From the NCBI GenBank assembly GCA_964443875.1, contig CAYUET010000031.1, positions 1 through 32,996 on the forward strand: a stretch of 32,996 bases of DNA, given 5' to 3'. Each line of letters starts with the position of its first letter. Within the stretch, counting starts at the first letter, position 1. The position numbers and the translations under genes are program-made. The notes under the pieces are model-generated. The model had not been told where the DNA came from. It ran no database searches and saw only the letters and a list, made by a program, of their open reading frames with translations. Origin of the DNA: CAYUET01 sp964443875 (GTDB lineage Bacteria; Auribacterota; JAFGBW01). This document shows positions 16,806 to 24,141 of this stretch, one piece after another.

Positions 16806-17264
16806 TTAAATCCTTTTTTCCATAATGATATATTTCGGGTAGTAATCATGCTTTTTATAAAAGGGAAGCACGGCTTCATTCCCCGCATACACACTGAGAA
16901 TCTGCTTTTTGACCGCCTTCATCCTGAAAAAGGCATCGGCTTTTTCTAAAAATTCCTTTCCGATGTTGTGTTTTCTCCATGCCTCTTCAACAAAAATGGA
17001 GTCTATTTCACCCCTGTCCTGAATAACCGAACAGATGCAATACCCCGCAATAACCCCGGTCTCTTTATCTTTGGCAATCAGGATCTTCAGGATTCCTTCC
17101 TCCGCTTTTTTCAGCAGTTCATTTTTCCGGTCTGAAAAATTTTTCTGTGCGTATTCCTCTGCAAAAAAAGGCGAAATCTCTGAATGGAACCGGTTAAGAT
17201 TGATCCATAAATTTTCAATAAGAAAAATTTCATCTCTGCTGATTTCAGAATATTCTATGCCCAT
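16806..17264 (-). CDS. GNAT-family N-acetyltransferase
   Basis: A 152-residue GNAT-fold protein. The acetyl-CoA loop is the RKHNIG within VEEAWRKHNIGKEFLEKA (about 90-107), preceded by the strand GEIDSIFV and followed by ILSVYAGNEAVLPFYKKHDY, the typical second half with the FYKKxGY-like motif. GTG at 17267 and ATG at 17264 are both in frame. AAAGGA with spacing eight favours the ATG. It lies between a small Tat-signal protein gene (72-base gap) and an isochorismatase-family gene (four-base gap), so it is transcribed with them. The acceptor substrate (protein, amino sugar, polyamine or drug) cannot be predicted. Confidence 0.88.
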   Translation of the reverse strand: MGIEYSEISRDEIFLIENLWINLNRFHSEISPFFAEEYAQKNFSDRKNELLKKAEEGILKILIAKDKETGVIAGYCICSVIQDRGEIDSIFVEEAWRKHNIGKEFLEKADAFFRMKAVKKQILSVYAGNEAVLPFYKKHDYYPKYIIMEKRI

Positions 17265-17336
17265 CACATTTTCCTTTCAGTTATCCCTCCGGGGATTGAC
17301 CTGTGTGCAAAATGGGATACGTCCAATTGTTCAAGT

Positions 17337-17525
17337 TTACCCTGCAAAAGGGGAAGATTGAAGAACGACCTCCCGACTGAGAATTTTAACTTTCCCGGGG
17401 TAAAGTCTTTCCCCCGCCTGCGCATGAAGAACCGTTTTGGGAACACCCCTCTGGATTAATTTCCATGGCCTCATAAGAAGAAGCAGCACCGCAATCCCTG
17501 ATTTCAGAAACTCCCTGCGGTTCAT
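17337..17525 (-). CDS. Small Tat-signal protein overlapping the radical SAM gene
   Basis: A 62-residue protein starting MNRREFLKSG, a twin-arginine (Tat) motif, followed by a hydrophobic stretch (AVLLLLM) and a short basic remainder (about 36 residues) ending VVLQSSPFAG. I recognise no folded domain. The ATG overlaps the stop of the radical SAM gene as TGATG, which means tight translational coupling. GGGAG is ten bases upstream. An ATG nine bases earlier (17534) is also in frame but is one base from the GGGAG. Tat substrates are usually folded cofactor proteins, so such a short cargo is unusual: it could be an anchor, a chaperone-like partner, or a peptide processed by the neighbouring radical SAM enzyme. 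Truncation of a longer Tat protein cannot be excluded, but 70 bases follow before the next gene with no clear remnant. Confidence 0.7.
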   Translation of the reverse strand: MNRREFLKSGIAVLLLLMRPWKLIQRGVPKTVLHAQAGERLYPGKVKILSREVVLQSSPFAG

Positions 17526-18499
17526 CACTTCCATACTCCCTCTATAGGACGGTTACACTGCGGACACAGCCCTTTTGAAGACAAATGATTTTCAAGAATC
17601 ACATACCCGCTTCTTACAATCAACTCTTTTCTGCAAAAGGGGCAGAACGTGATTTCCTGCGGATTTTCATAAAGATTCCCGATATAGACATAGCGCATTC
17701 CTTCAGCTTCCGCAATCTCTCTTGCTTTAAGAAGAGTAACGGAGGGGGTTGGCGAAAGATGCTGCATCTGGTATCTCGGGAAAAAACGTGAAAAATGAAG
17801 GGGGGTGTCCATGCCCAGATTTTCTTTTATCCAACGGCTCAGGGCTTTAATTTCGCCCTCGGAATCATTCATCTGCGGGATCAGGAGGTTAGTCACCTCC
17901 ACATGAATCCCGGCATCACGGGCCAGAACCAGATTATCCAGAACAGGCTTGAGACTTCCCCTGCAGACATCTTTGTAAAATTTGTCCGAAAAGGCCTTAA
18001 GGTCAATATTGGCCGCATCCGTATATTTTAAAAGATTTTTAAAAGGAGCGGCGTTGACATAAGCCGCTGTAACCAGAACATTTTTCAGACCTTTATTTTC
18101 AGCCTCAATGCAGGTGTCCAATGCATATTCATAAAAAACAACCGGGTCTGTGTAGGTATAAGCGATGGAGGGAAGAGATTCCCTGAGAGCCGTTTCTACT
18201 ACCTCAGAAGGGGAGAGAACATAGGCCTCCACATCTTCAGGATTACTTTGAGAGATCTCCCAGTTCTGGCAATTCTTGCAATGAAGGGTACACCCTGCTG
18301 TAGCAAGAGACAAAATCCTGGATCCGGGTAAAAAATGGAAAAGAGGTTTTTTCTCAATGGGGTCTGTATGAAGAGCACAGGGGCGGGAATAAGTGAGTGC
18401 AAGGAGCTCCTCTTTCAGATTCACACGGATTCTGCACTCCCCGCTTTGCCCTTCCGTCAGCACGCAATATCTGGGGCAGAGATCACATTGAACAGCCAT
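17525..18499 (-). CDS. AmmeMemoRadiSam system radical SAM enzyme
   Basis: A 324-residue radical SAM protein of the pyruvate-formate-lyase-activase-like group. The cluster motif is C70-TLH-C74-KN-C77 (CxxxCxxC), followed by the aromatic and NWEISQ typical of this family. An N-terminal Cys-rich segment (C5, C8, C12, C22: CDLCPRYC...GEC) and a C-terminal pair of CxxC knuckles (CPFC and CPQC, ending RPIEGVWK) match the known architecture of the AmmeMemoRadiSam radical SAM family. No signal peptide is present, so it is cytosolic. It begins 10 bases after ptsP and its stop overlaps the start of a small Tat protein gene. The Shine-Dalgarno signal is weak, so it is probably translated by coupling to ptsP. 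Its substrate is unknown. The exported partner proteins cannot meet it in the cytosol except before export. Confidence 0.93.
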   Translation of the reverse strand: MAVQCDLCPRYCVLTEGQSGECRIRVNLKEELLALTYSRPCALHTDPIEKKPLFHFLPGSRILSLATAGCTLHCKNCQNWEISQSNPEDVEAYVLSPSEVVETALRESLPSIAYTYTDPVVFYEYALDTCIEAENKGLKNVLVTAAYVNAAPFKNLLKYTDAANIDLKAFSDKFYKDVCRGSLKPVLDNLVLARDAGIHVEVTNLLIPQMNDSEGEIKALSRWIKENLGMDTPLHFSRFFPRYQMQHLSPTPSVTLLKAREIAEAEGMRYVYIGNLYENPQEITFCPFCRKELIVRSGYVILENHLSSKGLCPQCNRPIEGVWK

Positions 18500-18509
18500 G
18501 GAGAGCCGC

Positions 18510-20804
18510 TTATTCTATTTCCGCAAGTTTAGGATCCAGAGACTGAATGAGATCCGAAAGATAGCATTTGATCTCGGTCTCATTATTCTCTTTCAGCAGA
18601 AAGGTCCGGATTTCCCTGAGTTTCTCAGCCTTAAGGTGTTTGCATAAATAATGAATAAGAGGAATCTTGTAGGACTGAACACTCAGATGCCTGTATCCCA
18701 GGGCAATCAGCGCCAGGGCTCCGGAAACCGACCCGGCCATTTCTCCGCACACAGACACCTCTTTTCTCATGGACCTGGCAAGGGTCAGAATTTCACTCAG
18801 CATCCTTAAAACGGAAGGATGAAACCCTGAATACAAATGCCTCACCGTATTGGAATTTCTGTCCACGGACAGCACATACTGAATAAGGTCATTGGTCCCG
18901 ACGGCTATGAAATCAATCAGTCTCTCGTAATCCTTCAATTGAAAAAATAACCCGGGAACTTCCATCATGATCCCGAGCTTGGGAAGCATGGAGGGCTTCA
19001 TATCCAGTTCAACCATGAGCTGTTCAAGAATCTCATGTGCCGTTTCCACCTCCCAGAGACTCGAAATCATGGGGAGAAGGATTTTAAAAGTGTTGCCGTT
19101 TTTCTGGGCAATTAAAACAGCCTGGAGCTGTTCGCGGAACAAAAGGGGGTTTTCCATGGAAAAGCGAATCGACCTTAGCCCCAGCAGAGGATTTTCCTCC
19201 TTGGGAAAGGAAAGATATTCAGGAATCTTATCGGCTCCGACATCCAGGGTGCGGATTGTCACAGGGCCCGTAAAATTTTTTGCAAGGTCTTCATACATAT
19301 GAACCTGTTCATCCAGAGTCGGCCAGCGTTCAAACTGCATAAAGGCAAATTCCGTTCGAAAAAGCCCCACTTCCTGTATCCCATATTGTCTGGCAATATC
19401 AATATCTGCAGGAAAGCCGATGTTGGCCGTGACCTTCACATCAAAATCCCCGGCACTCTTATGCAACCCTTCCTTCTTAATGAATTCCTTCAGGTAGTCC
19501 TGTTTGGGAATCGACTGCTGGTATTCGGCGATCAGGCTCTTGTCCGGATTTAAAAAAACAAAACCGGTTTTTCCATCCACCAGAATCTGCTCGTTGGAGT
19601 TGACCAGATTGCAGATATTTTCGATCCCGGATACAGCCGGTATTCCCAGAGACTGGGCTAAAATAGCCGTATGGGAAGTCTCCCCCCCTTTTTCAGTGAT
19701 CAGCCCGCCGATCTTGTTTTTATAAAGAGAAACCAGAAGGGAAGGCCCGATGTTCTGAGCCACAAGAATAGCCCCTTCCTGAAAAATAGGCGTCATGGGA
19801 TGCTGTTCCGGCCCTATCAAACAATTCAGGATTTTATGCCCGATTTCCCTGAAATCCTGAGCCCTTTCTCTTAAAAACGCATCCTTGTTGATTTCAAAAT
19901 TTTTGGCGATCTGCTCGATTTCTTCCAGAACAGCTGTTTCGGCCAGAATTTTCTGCTTCTGAATTTTCCGGATGATGTTGTTCTTCAGGTAATAATCCCT
20001 GAGAATCATCAGATGTGCATTAAAAATATTGATTTCCCCCTCTGTCAGCTTCTTGTCTGCCTCCAGATGTTTAATCAGGCTCGAAAGATCATCCTCAGCT
20101 TTGGTAAAGGCGTTGCTGAGTCTCTGGACTTCATTCTCCGCATTCACATGCTCGGGCTGATTATAATAAAACTTTTCATAAAGTCCCTGATAGATGAAGA
20201 CAGGCCCGACAGCAACCCCTCTCGAGATTCCCTTGCCCTGAATCGCCTGAACCTTCTTTTTACCGGACAGCGGAGACTTGAGTCTTTCCAGTTTGTCTGC
20301 AATTTCCAGAAGACCGGCCAAACGGGAAGAAATGATCTGAAAAATAGTTTCTTCGGCGGGAATAATACTCCTGTTGACCGAGGTCTGCACCACCAGAACC
20401 CCCAGACAATGGGTATGAATCTGGATAGGAACCCCATAATAATGATCAAACTTCAATTCTCCGATTTCAGGAAAATGCTTATACCGGGCATCCTTGGAAG
20501 CCGGAGAGGAGGAAAGCGGACGCCTGGAGCTGAAAACATAGCCCGTAAGACCTTCCTCAATCTTTAAACGGATGGGATTTTTTTCATCCGTATGAAGCCC
20601 CTTGCTTGCCCTTAAGACAAGATGCCGGGTTTCCGCATTCCATAAGAAAATGGACACCACTTCAAATCCCAGGGATTCACTGATTTTTAAAACGACATTT
20701 TTTAAAATTGAATCCAGATCGCGGGCTTCATTTAAAAGTTCATTGATTTCTCGGATGATCTGCAATTGTGAATAAAGCTGCTGTCCGGACTTTTTCTTTT
20801 TCAT
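18510..20804 (-). CDS. ptsP: PtsP: GAF domain plus PEP-protein phosphotransferase (Enzyme I of the nitrogen PTS)
   Basis: A 764-residue protein: a GAF sensor domain (about 18-170), the Enzyme I N-terminal domain (about 188-310), the swivelling phosphohistidine domain with H378 (GGETSHTAILA), and the PEP-binding barrel (about 455-735) with GLFRTEFAFMQ, the metal-ligand segment LGIMMEVP, GTNDLIQYVL and proton donor C686 (CGEMAGS). It autophosphorylates from PEP and passes phosphate to an HPr/NPr-type carrier. No HPr or EIIA gene is in the window. The start codon has no Shine-Dalgarno sequence. It is divergent from the peptide-ABC permease gene and is followed after 10 bases by the radical SAM gene, so PtsP may be transcribed with the AmmeMemoRadiSam components. 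The GAF domain could sense a nitrogen metabolite, as in PtsP of other bacteria. Confidence 0.95.
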   Translation of the reverse strand: MKKKKSGQQLYSQLQIIREINELLNEARDLDSILKNVVLKISESLGFEVVSIFLWNAETRHLVLRASKGLHTDEKNPIRLKIEEGLTGYVFSSRRPLSSSPASKDARYKHFPEIGELKFDHYYGVPIQIHTHCLGVLVVQTSVNRSIIPAEETIFQIISSRLAGLLEIADKLERLKSPLSGKKKVQAIQGKGISRGVAVGPVFIYQGLYEKFYYNQPEHVNAENEVQRLSNAFTKAEDDLSSLIKHLEADKKLTEGEINIFNAHLMILRDYYLKNNIIRKIQKQKILAETAVLEEIEQIAKNFEINKDAFLRERAQDFREIGHKILNCLIGPEQHPMTPIFQEGAILVAQNIGPSLLVSLYKNKIGGLITEKGGETSHTAILAQSLGIPAVSGIENICNLVNSNEQILVDGKTGFVFLNPDKSLIAEYQQSIPKQDYLKEFIKKEGLHKSAGDFDVKVTANIGFPADIDIARQYGIQEVGLFRTEFAFMQFERWPTLDEQVHMYEDLAKNFTGPVTIRTLDVGADKIPEYLSFPKEENPLLGLRSIRFSMENPLLFREQLQAVLIAQKNGNTFKILLPMISSLWEVETAHEILEQLMVELDMKPSMLPKLGIMMEVPGLFFQLKDYERLIDFIAVGTNDLIQYVLSVDRNSNTVRHLYSGFHPSVLRMLSEILTLARSMRKEVSVCGEMAGSVSGALALIALGYRHLSVQSYKIPLIHYLCKHLKAEKLREIRTFLLKENNETEIKCYLSDLIQSLDPKLAEIE

Positions 20805-20913
20805 GGCAAAGAAAATAACCCATTTCCAGTTAATTGAAAATGTTTTTTATTTTCTTCATTAATAAAATTCTAATAGACATTATAAAGATTTTTCCCATAC
20901 TAATCCTAAACTT

Positions 20914-22005
20914 ATGAGTAAGCCCCTGACATTATTTTCAAAACGATTTTCGGCCTTTAAAAAAATCCGCAGGGGATATTATTCCCTTTTCCTTCTGACT
21001 TTTTTCTATTTTTTCTCTTTTTTTCTTCCTTTATTAGTTAATAACAAAGCACTTATGGTTTTTTATGAGGAGAAATACTATTTTCCCGCCTTTCAGGATC
21101 TCCTCTCGCCCTTCTGGGCATTCAAAGAACTTGAAGCCTCTTTTTTCAATCAAAAAGACACGGAAAACCGTCCTCTTCTGGGGGAACCGGATTACCGTAA
21201 ACTTAAAAAATCGTTTGAGGATTCCAGGGAAAGAAACAGGATCATTCTGCCCCCTTACCCCTATAGCCCTGTTGAACATCTTCTGGAGGAAATTTCCGAA
21301 AGTCCTCCCACAGCCCCGGATACCAGACACTTTTTCGGAACAGACGGACAAGGACGAGATGTCTTTGCCCGGCTGGTTTACGGTTTCCGGATTTCCATGA
21401 CTTTTGCCCTCTGGGTTACCCTGTGTTCATTTCTCATGGGAACAGTCATTGGTGCAACTCTCGGTTATTTCGGCCGCTGGGTTGACCTTTTCGGAGTCCG
21501 CTGCATTGAAATTTTTTCAGGGATCCCCTTTCTTTATATGACCATGATTCTCTCTTCTTTTCTTCAGCCTTCTTTTATCATGCTTTCAACCCTGGTGATT
21601 CTCATGGGGGGGTGGATAGGCATTGCCTACTACATGCGAGGAGAATTTTACAGGGAAAAGGCCAAAGAATATGTCCTCTCAGCCAAAGCCCTCGGAGCCG
21701 GACACTCCCGAATCATGTTCAAGCATATCCTGCCTAATGCCATGACCCCGCTTATTACCTTTTTCCCCTTTGCTCTTGTTGGAAATATCGGAGCCCTGGT
21801 TTCCCTTGATTTTATGGGGCTCGGGCTTAAAGCTCCAACCCCCAGCTGGGGAGAACTCCTGAACCAGGGGGCCGGGGATATTCAAAATTGGTGGCTGGTC
21901 ACGTTTCCTCTCTCAGCCCTTTTCCTAACCCTTCTTATGATTACTTTTATCGGAGAAAGCTTACGGGATGCCTTTGATCCAAAACCCTCTGCCATGATTC
22001 AATAA
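20914..22005 (+). CDS. YejE/OppC-type peptide ABC transporter permease
   Basis: A 363-residue inner-membrane permease of the oligopeptide/microcin C class. The N-terminal helix (about 22-42) is followed by a long periplasmic segment, then FFGTDGQGRDVFARLVYGFR, the classic YejE/OppC entry motif, five further helices, the EAA loop (EYVLSAKALGAGHSRIMFKH), and the C-terminal GEL/GESLRDAFDPK signature. The overall layout is close to YejE. No Shine-Dalgarno sequence precedes the ATG. The two ATPase genes follow, but a YejB/OppB-type second permease and a solute-binding protein are missing here, so the functional transporter must recruit them from another locus. It is divergently transcribed from ptsP. 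A function in uptake of oligopeptides or cell-wall peptides is the family expectation. Confidence 0.92.
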   Translation: MSKPLTLFSKRFSAFKKIRRGYYSLFLLTFFYFFSFFLPLLVNNKALMVFYEEKYYFPAFQDLLSPFWAFKELEASFFNQKDTENRPLLGEPDYRKLKKSFEDSRERNRIILPPYPYSPVEHLLEEISESPPTAPDTRHFFGTDGQGRDVFARLVYGFRISMTFALWVTLCSFLMGTVIGATLGYFGRWVDLFGVRCIEIFSGIPFLYMTMILSSFLQPSFIMLSTLVILMGGWIGIAYYMRGEFYREKAKEYVLSAKALGAGHSRIMFKHILPNAMTPLITFFPFALVGNIGALVSLDFMGLGLKAPTPSWGELLNQGAGDIQNWWLVTFPLSALFLTLLMITFIGESLRDAFDPKPSAMIQ

Positions 22006-22119
22006 TGACAGGGTGTGTATTCCGGCTTTTTTATTTGTTTCACTTTTGAAGTTATCAGTATATAAAGTATAGCTTATCCATACAAAAAGTAAATCGAGGT
22101 AAAAATAACACAACGCACC

Positions 22120-23088
22120 ATGCCTTCGCTTCTTAACATACAAAATCTGAGCATTGAATTCAAAACCGATACCGGAACCCTCCGGGCTGTGGATTCTCTT
22201 TCATTTAATGTGAATGAAGGGGACAGTCTGGGTATTGTCGGAGAATCCGGTTCAGGCAAATCCGCAACCTGTCTTTCAATTTTAAGATTGCTTCCGACCC
22301 CGCCGGCAAAAATCATTTCAGGGGCCATCTTTTACAAACGCTGGGATTTACTCCAGCTATCTCAAGCCCTTATCCGGAAGGTACGAGGGAAACATATCGG
22401 GATGATTTTTCAGGACCCCATGTCCTCCCTGAACCCCGTCTTCACCCTGCGCATGCAGATGAATGAAACATTAAAAGCCCATCAGCCTCTCTCTGCACGC
22501 CAGGCGGATAAAAAAAGCATAGACATGCTGAAAAAACTGGGGATACAGGATGCTGAAACCAGGATAGGGGACTATCCTCACCAGTTTTCCGGGGGAATGC
22601 GGCAGCGGGTTCTGATCGGTATGGCCCTTTTACCGGATCCCAAACTTTTGATTGCTGATGAACCCACAACGGCCCTTGATGTGACAGTTCAAAAGCAGAT
22701 CGTCGCCCTTCTTCAGGACACCCTTGCCTCAAAACCTGAAATGGGAATGATCCTTGTTACCCATAATCTAAGCCTTGTCGGAGCCCTGTGCAAAACAACG
22801 CTTGTCCTGTATGCCGGCCGCATGCTCGAATACGGGCCCACTCAGGATCTTTTGAAAGAGCCCCTACACCCCTACACGCAGGGACTTAAGGACGCTCTGC
22901 CCTCCGCTTTTTCCCGGAAAAAACTCTACTCCATCCCGGGGCAGATCCCCAGCCTTCTGGATCTTCCCAATGGATGCAAATTTCACCCACGCTGCCCTAG
23001 GGCCATGCCCCAATGCAAAAAAGAAGAACCTCCTCTCTTTCAACAAACTTCTGAACGAAAGGTTCGATGCTGGCTTTATCATGACTAA
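22120..23088 (+). CDS. OppD/DppD-type peptide ABC transporter ATPase
   Basis: A 322-residue ATP-binding subunit. Walker A GESGSGKS, Q-loop FQDPMSSLNP, signature FSGGMRQR, Walker B LLIADEPTTALD and the switch THN are all intact. The C-terminal oligopeptide-transporter extension (HPYTQGL, then IPGQIPSL) carries four cysteines in GCKFHPRCPRAMPQC and RC. In DppD-type proteins these are reported to bind a 4Fe-4S cluster. It pairs with the next gene as the second ATPase. The gap after the permease gene is 114 bases and includes a weak promoter-like TTGAAG-N16-TATAGC at 22046-22073. GAGG is 20 bases from the ATG, so the ribosome site is poor. The ATG at 22120 begins the usual start of the domain, so the start is probably correct. 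Confidence 0.94.
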   Translation: MPSLLNIQNLSIEFKTDTGTLRAVDSLSFNVNEGDSLGIVGESGSGKSATCLSILRLLPTPPAKIISGAIFYKRWDLLQLSQALIRKVRGKHIGMIFQDPMSSLNPVFTLRMQMNETLKAHQPLSARQADKKSIDMLKKLGIQDAETRIGDYPHQFSGGMRQRVLIGMALLPDPKLLIADEPTTALDVTVQKQIVALLQDTLASKPEMGMILVTHNLSLVGALCKTTLVLYAGRMLEYGPTQDLLKEPLHPYTQGLKDALPSAFSRKKLYSIPGQIPSLLDLPNGCKFHPRCPRAMPQCKKEEPPLFQQTSERKVRCWLYHD

Positions 23089-23902
23089 ACCCTTGTTAAC
23101 CCTTGAGCACCTTTCTGCACACATTCCAGGACGAACAGGTCTTTTCAACAAAAAACATCCGGGAAAAACACTTCTTGAGGATGTTTGTCTCACCCTTTGT
23201 GAAGGGGAGGTTATGGGCCTTGCCGGGGAATCGGGCTCCGGAAAATCAACTCTCGCAAGGGCCCTTGTTTCCATCCTGCCCTTTGCCATTCCGGGTATAA
23301 AAATCAAAGGAAAAATTCTTTACCATGAAGACGGACGGACCCTGGACTTATTAAAGGCCTCTCCTCTGGAACTCAACAGATTCCGACAGAATGTTCAGAT
23401 GGTTTTTCAGGACCCTTTTTCCTCCCTTAACCCCCGCATGACCATCAGAGACACTTTGATTGAACCTCTGATTCTGCATGCCCGAAATTTCTCGGCTTCG
23501 GAAAAACAGGAACGCCTGAACGATATCCTTTCCAGAACCGGACTTTCTCCGGATTTTCTGGGCCGGTATCCGCATGAATTTTCCGGAGGGCAAAGGCAGA
23601 GGATCGCACTCGCCCGGGCACTCATTCTTTATCCGCGCCTCGTGATTGCAGATGAACCCGTCTCTGCTCTGGATGTCTCCATCCAGGCACAGATTCTCAA
23701 TCTGCTTTTGGAGCTCAAAGAATCCTTAAATCTCTCCTATCTAATCATCGGTCATGATCTGGGAGCCTTAAGGGCTGTTTCAAACCGCATAGGCATCATG
23801 AACCAGGGAAAGATCGTTGAACTGGAAGAAACCGAAACCCTCTTTTCCTCCCCCAAAAATCAATACACCCAAACCCTTCTCAACTCCATCCTCCCGGTCT
23901 AA
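23081..23902 (+). CDS. OppF/DppF-type peptide ABC transporter ATPase
   Basis: A 273-residue ATP-binding subunit with Walker A GESGSGKS, Q-loop FQDPFSSLNP, signature FSGGQRQR, Walker B LVIADEPVSALD and switch GHD. It ends in SPKNQYTQTLLNSILPV and lacks the longer C-terminal OppF extension. Its ATG lies inside the end of the preceding ATPase gene (eight-base overlap, ATGACTAA), which means translational coupling. The frame is open further upstream to 22970, but that would overlap the preceding gene by more than 100 bases and adds no conserved residues. Together with the other ATPase it should energise the YejE-like permease. An AT-only hairpin with a T-run at 23921-23938 follows the stop, too weak to call a terminator confidently. 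Confidence 0.94.
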   Translation: MTKPLLTLEHLSAHIPGRTGLFNKKHPGKTLLEDVCLTLCEGEVMGLAGESGSGKSTLARALVSILPFAIPGIKIKGKILYHEDGRTLDLLKASPLELNRFRQNVQMVFQDPFSSLNPRMTIRDTLIEPLILHARNFSASEKQERLNDILSRTGLSPDFLGRYPHEFSGGQRQRIALARALILYPRLVIADEPVSALDVSIQAQILNLLLELKESLNLSYLIIGHDLGALRAVSNRIGIMNQGKIVELEETETLFSSPKNQYTQTLLNSILPV

Positions 23903-24103
23903 TCCCTATATATTGTATGGAAAATAAACTCTTATTTTTTTGACTCTGGACACTTCAATCCTTAAAAACCCGGAAATAAGTTTAATCACAGGGGGCAAGG
24001 GGTATCCCATCCTGTATCCTGATAAAATCCGGGATAAAACTCCTCATTTTTCAAAAAGAAACTTCTTTTCCTGCAATCCATTTTCAAATCTTCTCCGTCA
24101 CTC

Positions 24104-24132
24104 TTGACACCTTCAGGAAGACAGGGTATTAA
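24104..24132 (+). promoter_or_regulatory. Sigma-70-type promoter for the NDK-like gene
   Basis: TTGACA at 24104-24109, a 17-base spacer, then TATTAA at 24127-24132. The -35 box is perfect and the -10 box matches four of six positions. The ATG of the next gene is at 24142, only nine bases after the -10 box, and no Shine-Dalgarno sequence is present, so the transcript would start at or next to the start codon. Confidence 0.5.
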
Positions 24133-24141
24133 TTCTATCAT

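Noticed and set aside
17264..17446. 60-codon minus-strand frame rich in Arg, Lys and Phe
   Set aside because: It overlaps the small Tat protein in another frame, lacks a ribosome site and shows no protein-like features.
20013..20567. 184-codon plus-strand frame opposite ptsP
   Set aside because: It is antisense to the well-conserved GAF and N-terminal Enzyme I coding region and has no family features.
22970..23080. Upstream extension of the OppF-like ATPase
   Set aside because: It lies inside the preceding ATPase gene in another frame. The ATG at 23081 with an eight-base overlap is the usual coupled start.
23921..23938. AT-only hairpin AAAATAA-ACTC-TTATTTT after the second ATPase gene
   Set aside because: The stem has no GC pair, so it is too weak to list as a terminator, although the T-run fits.
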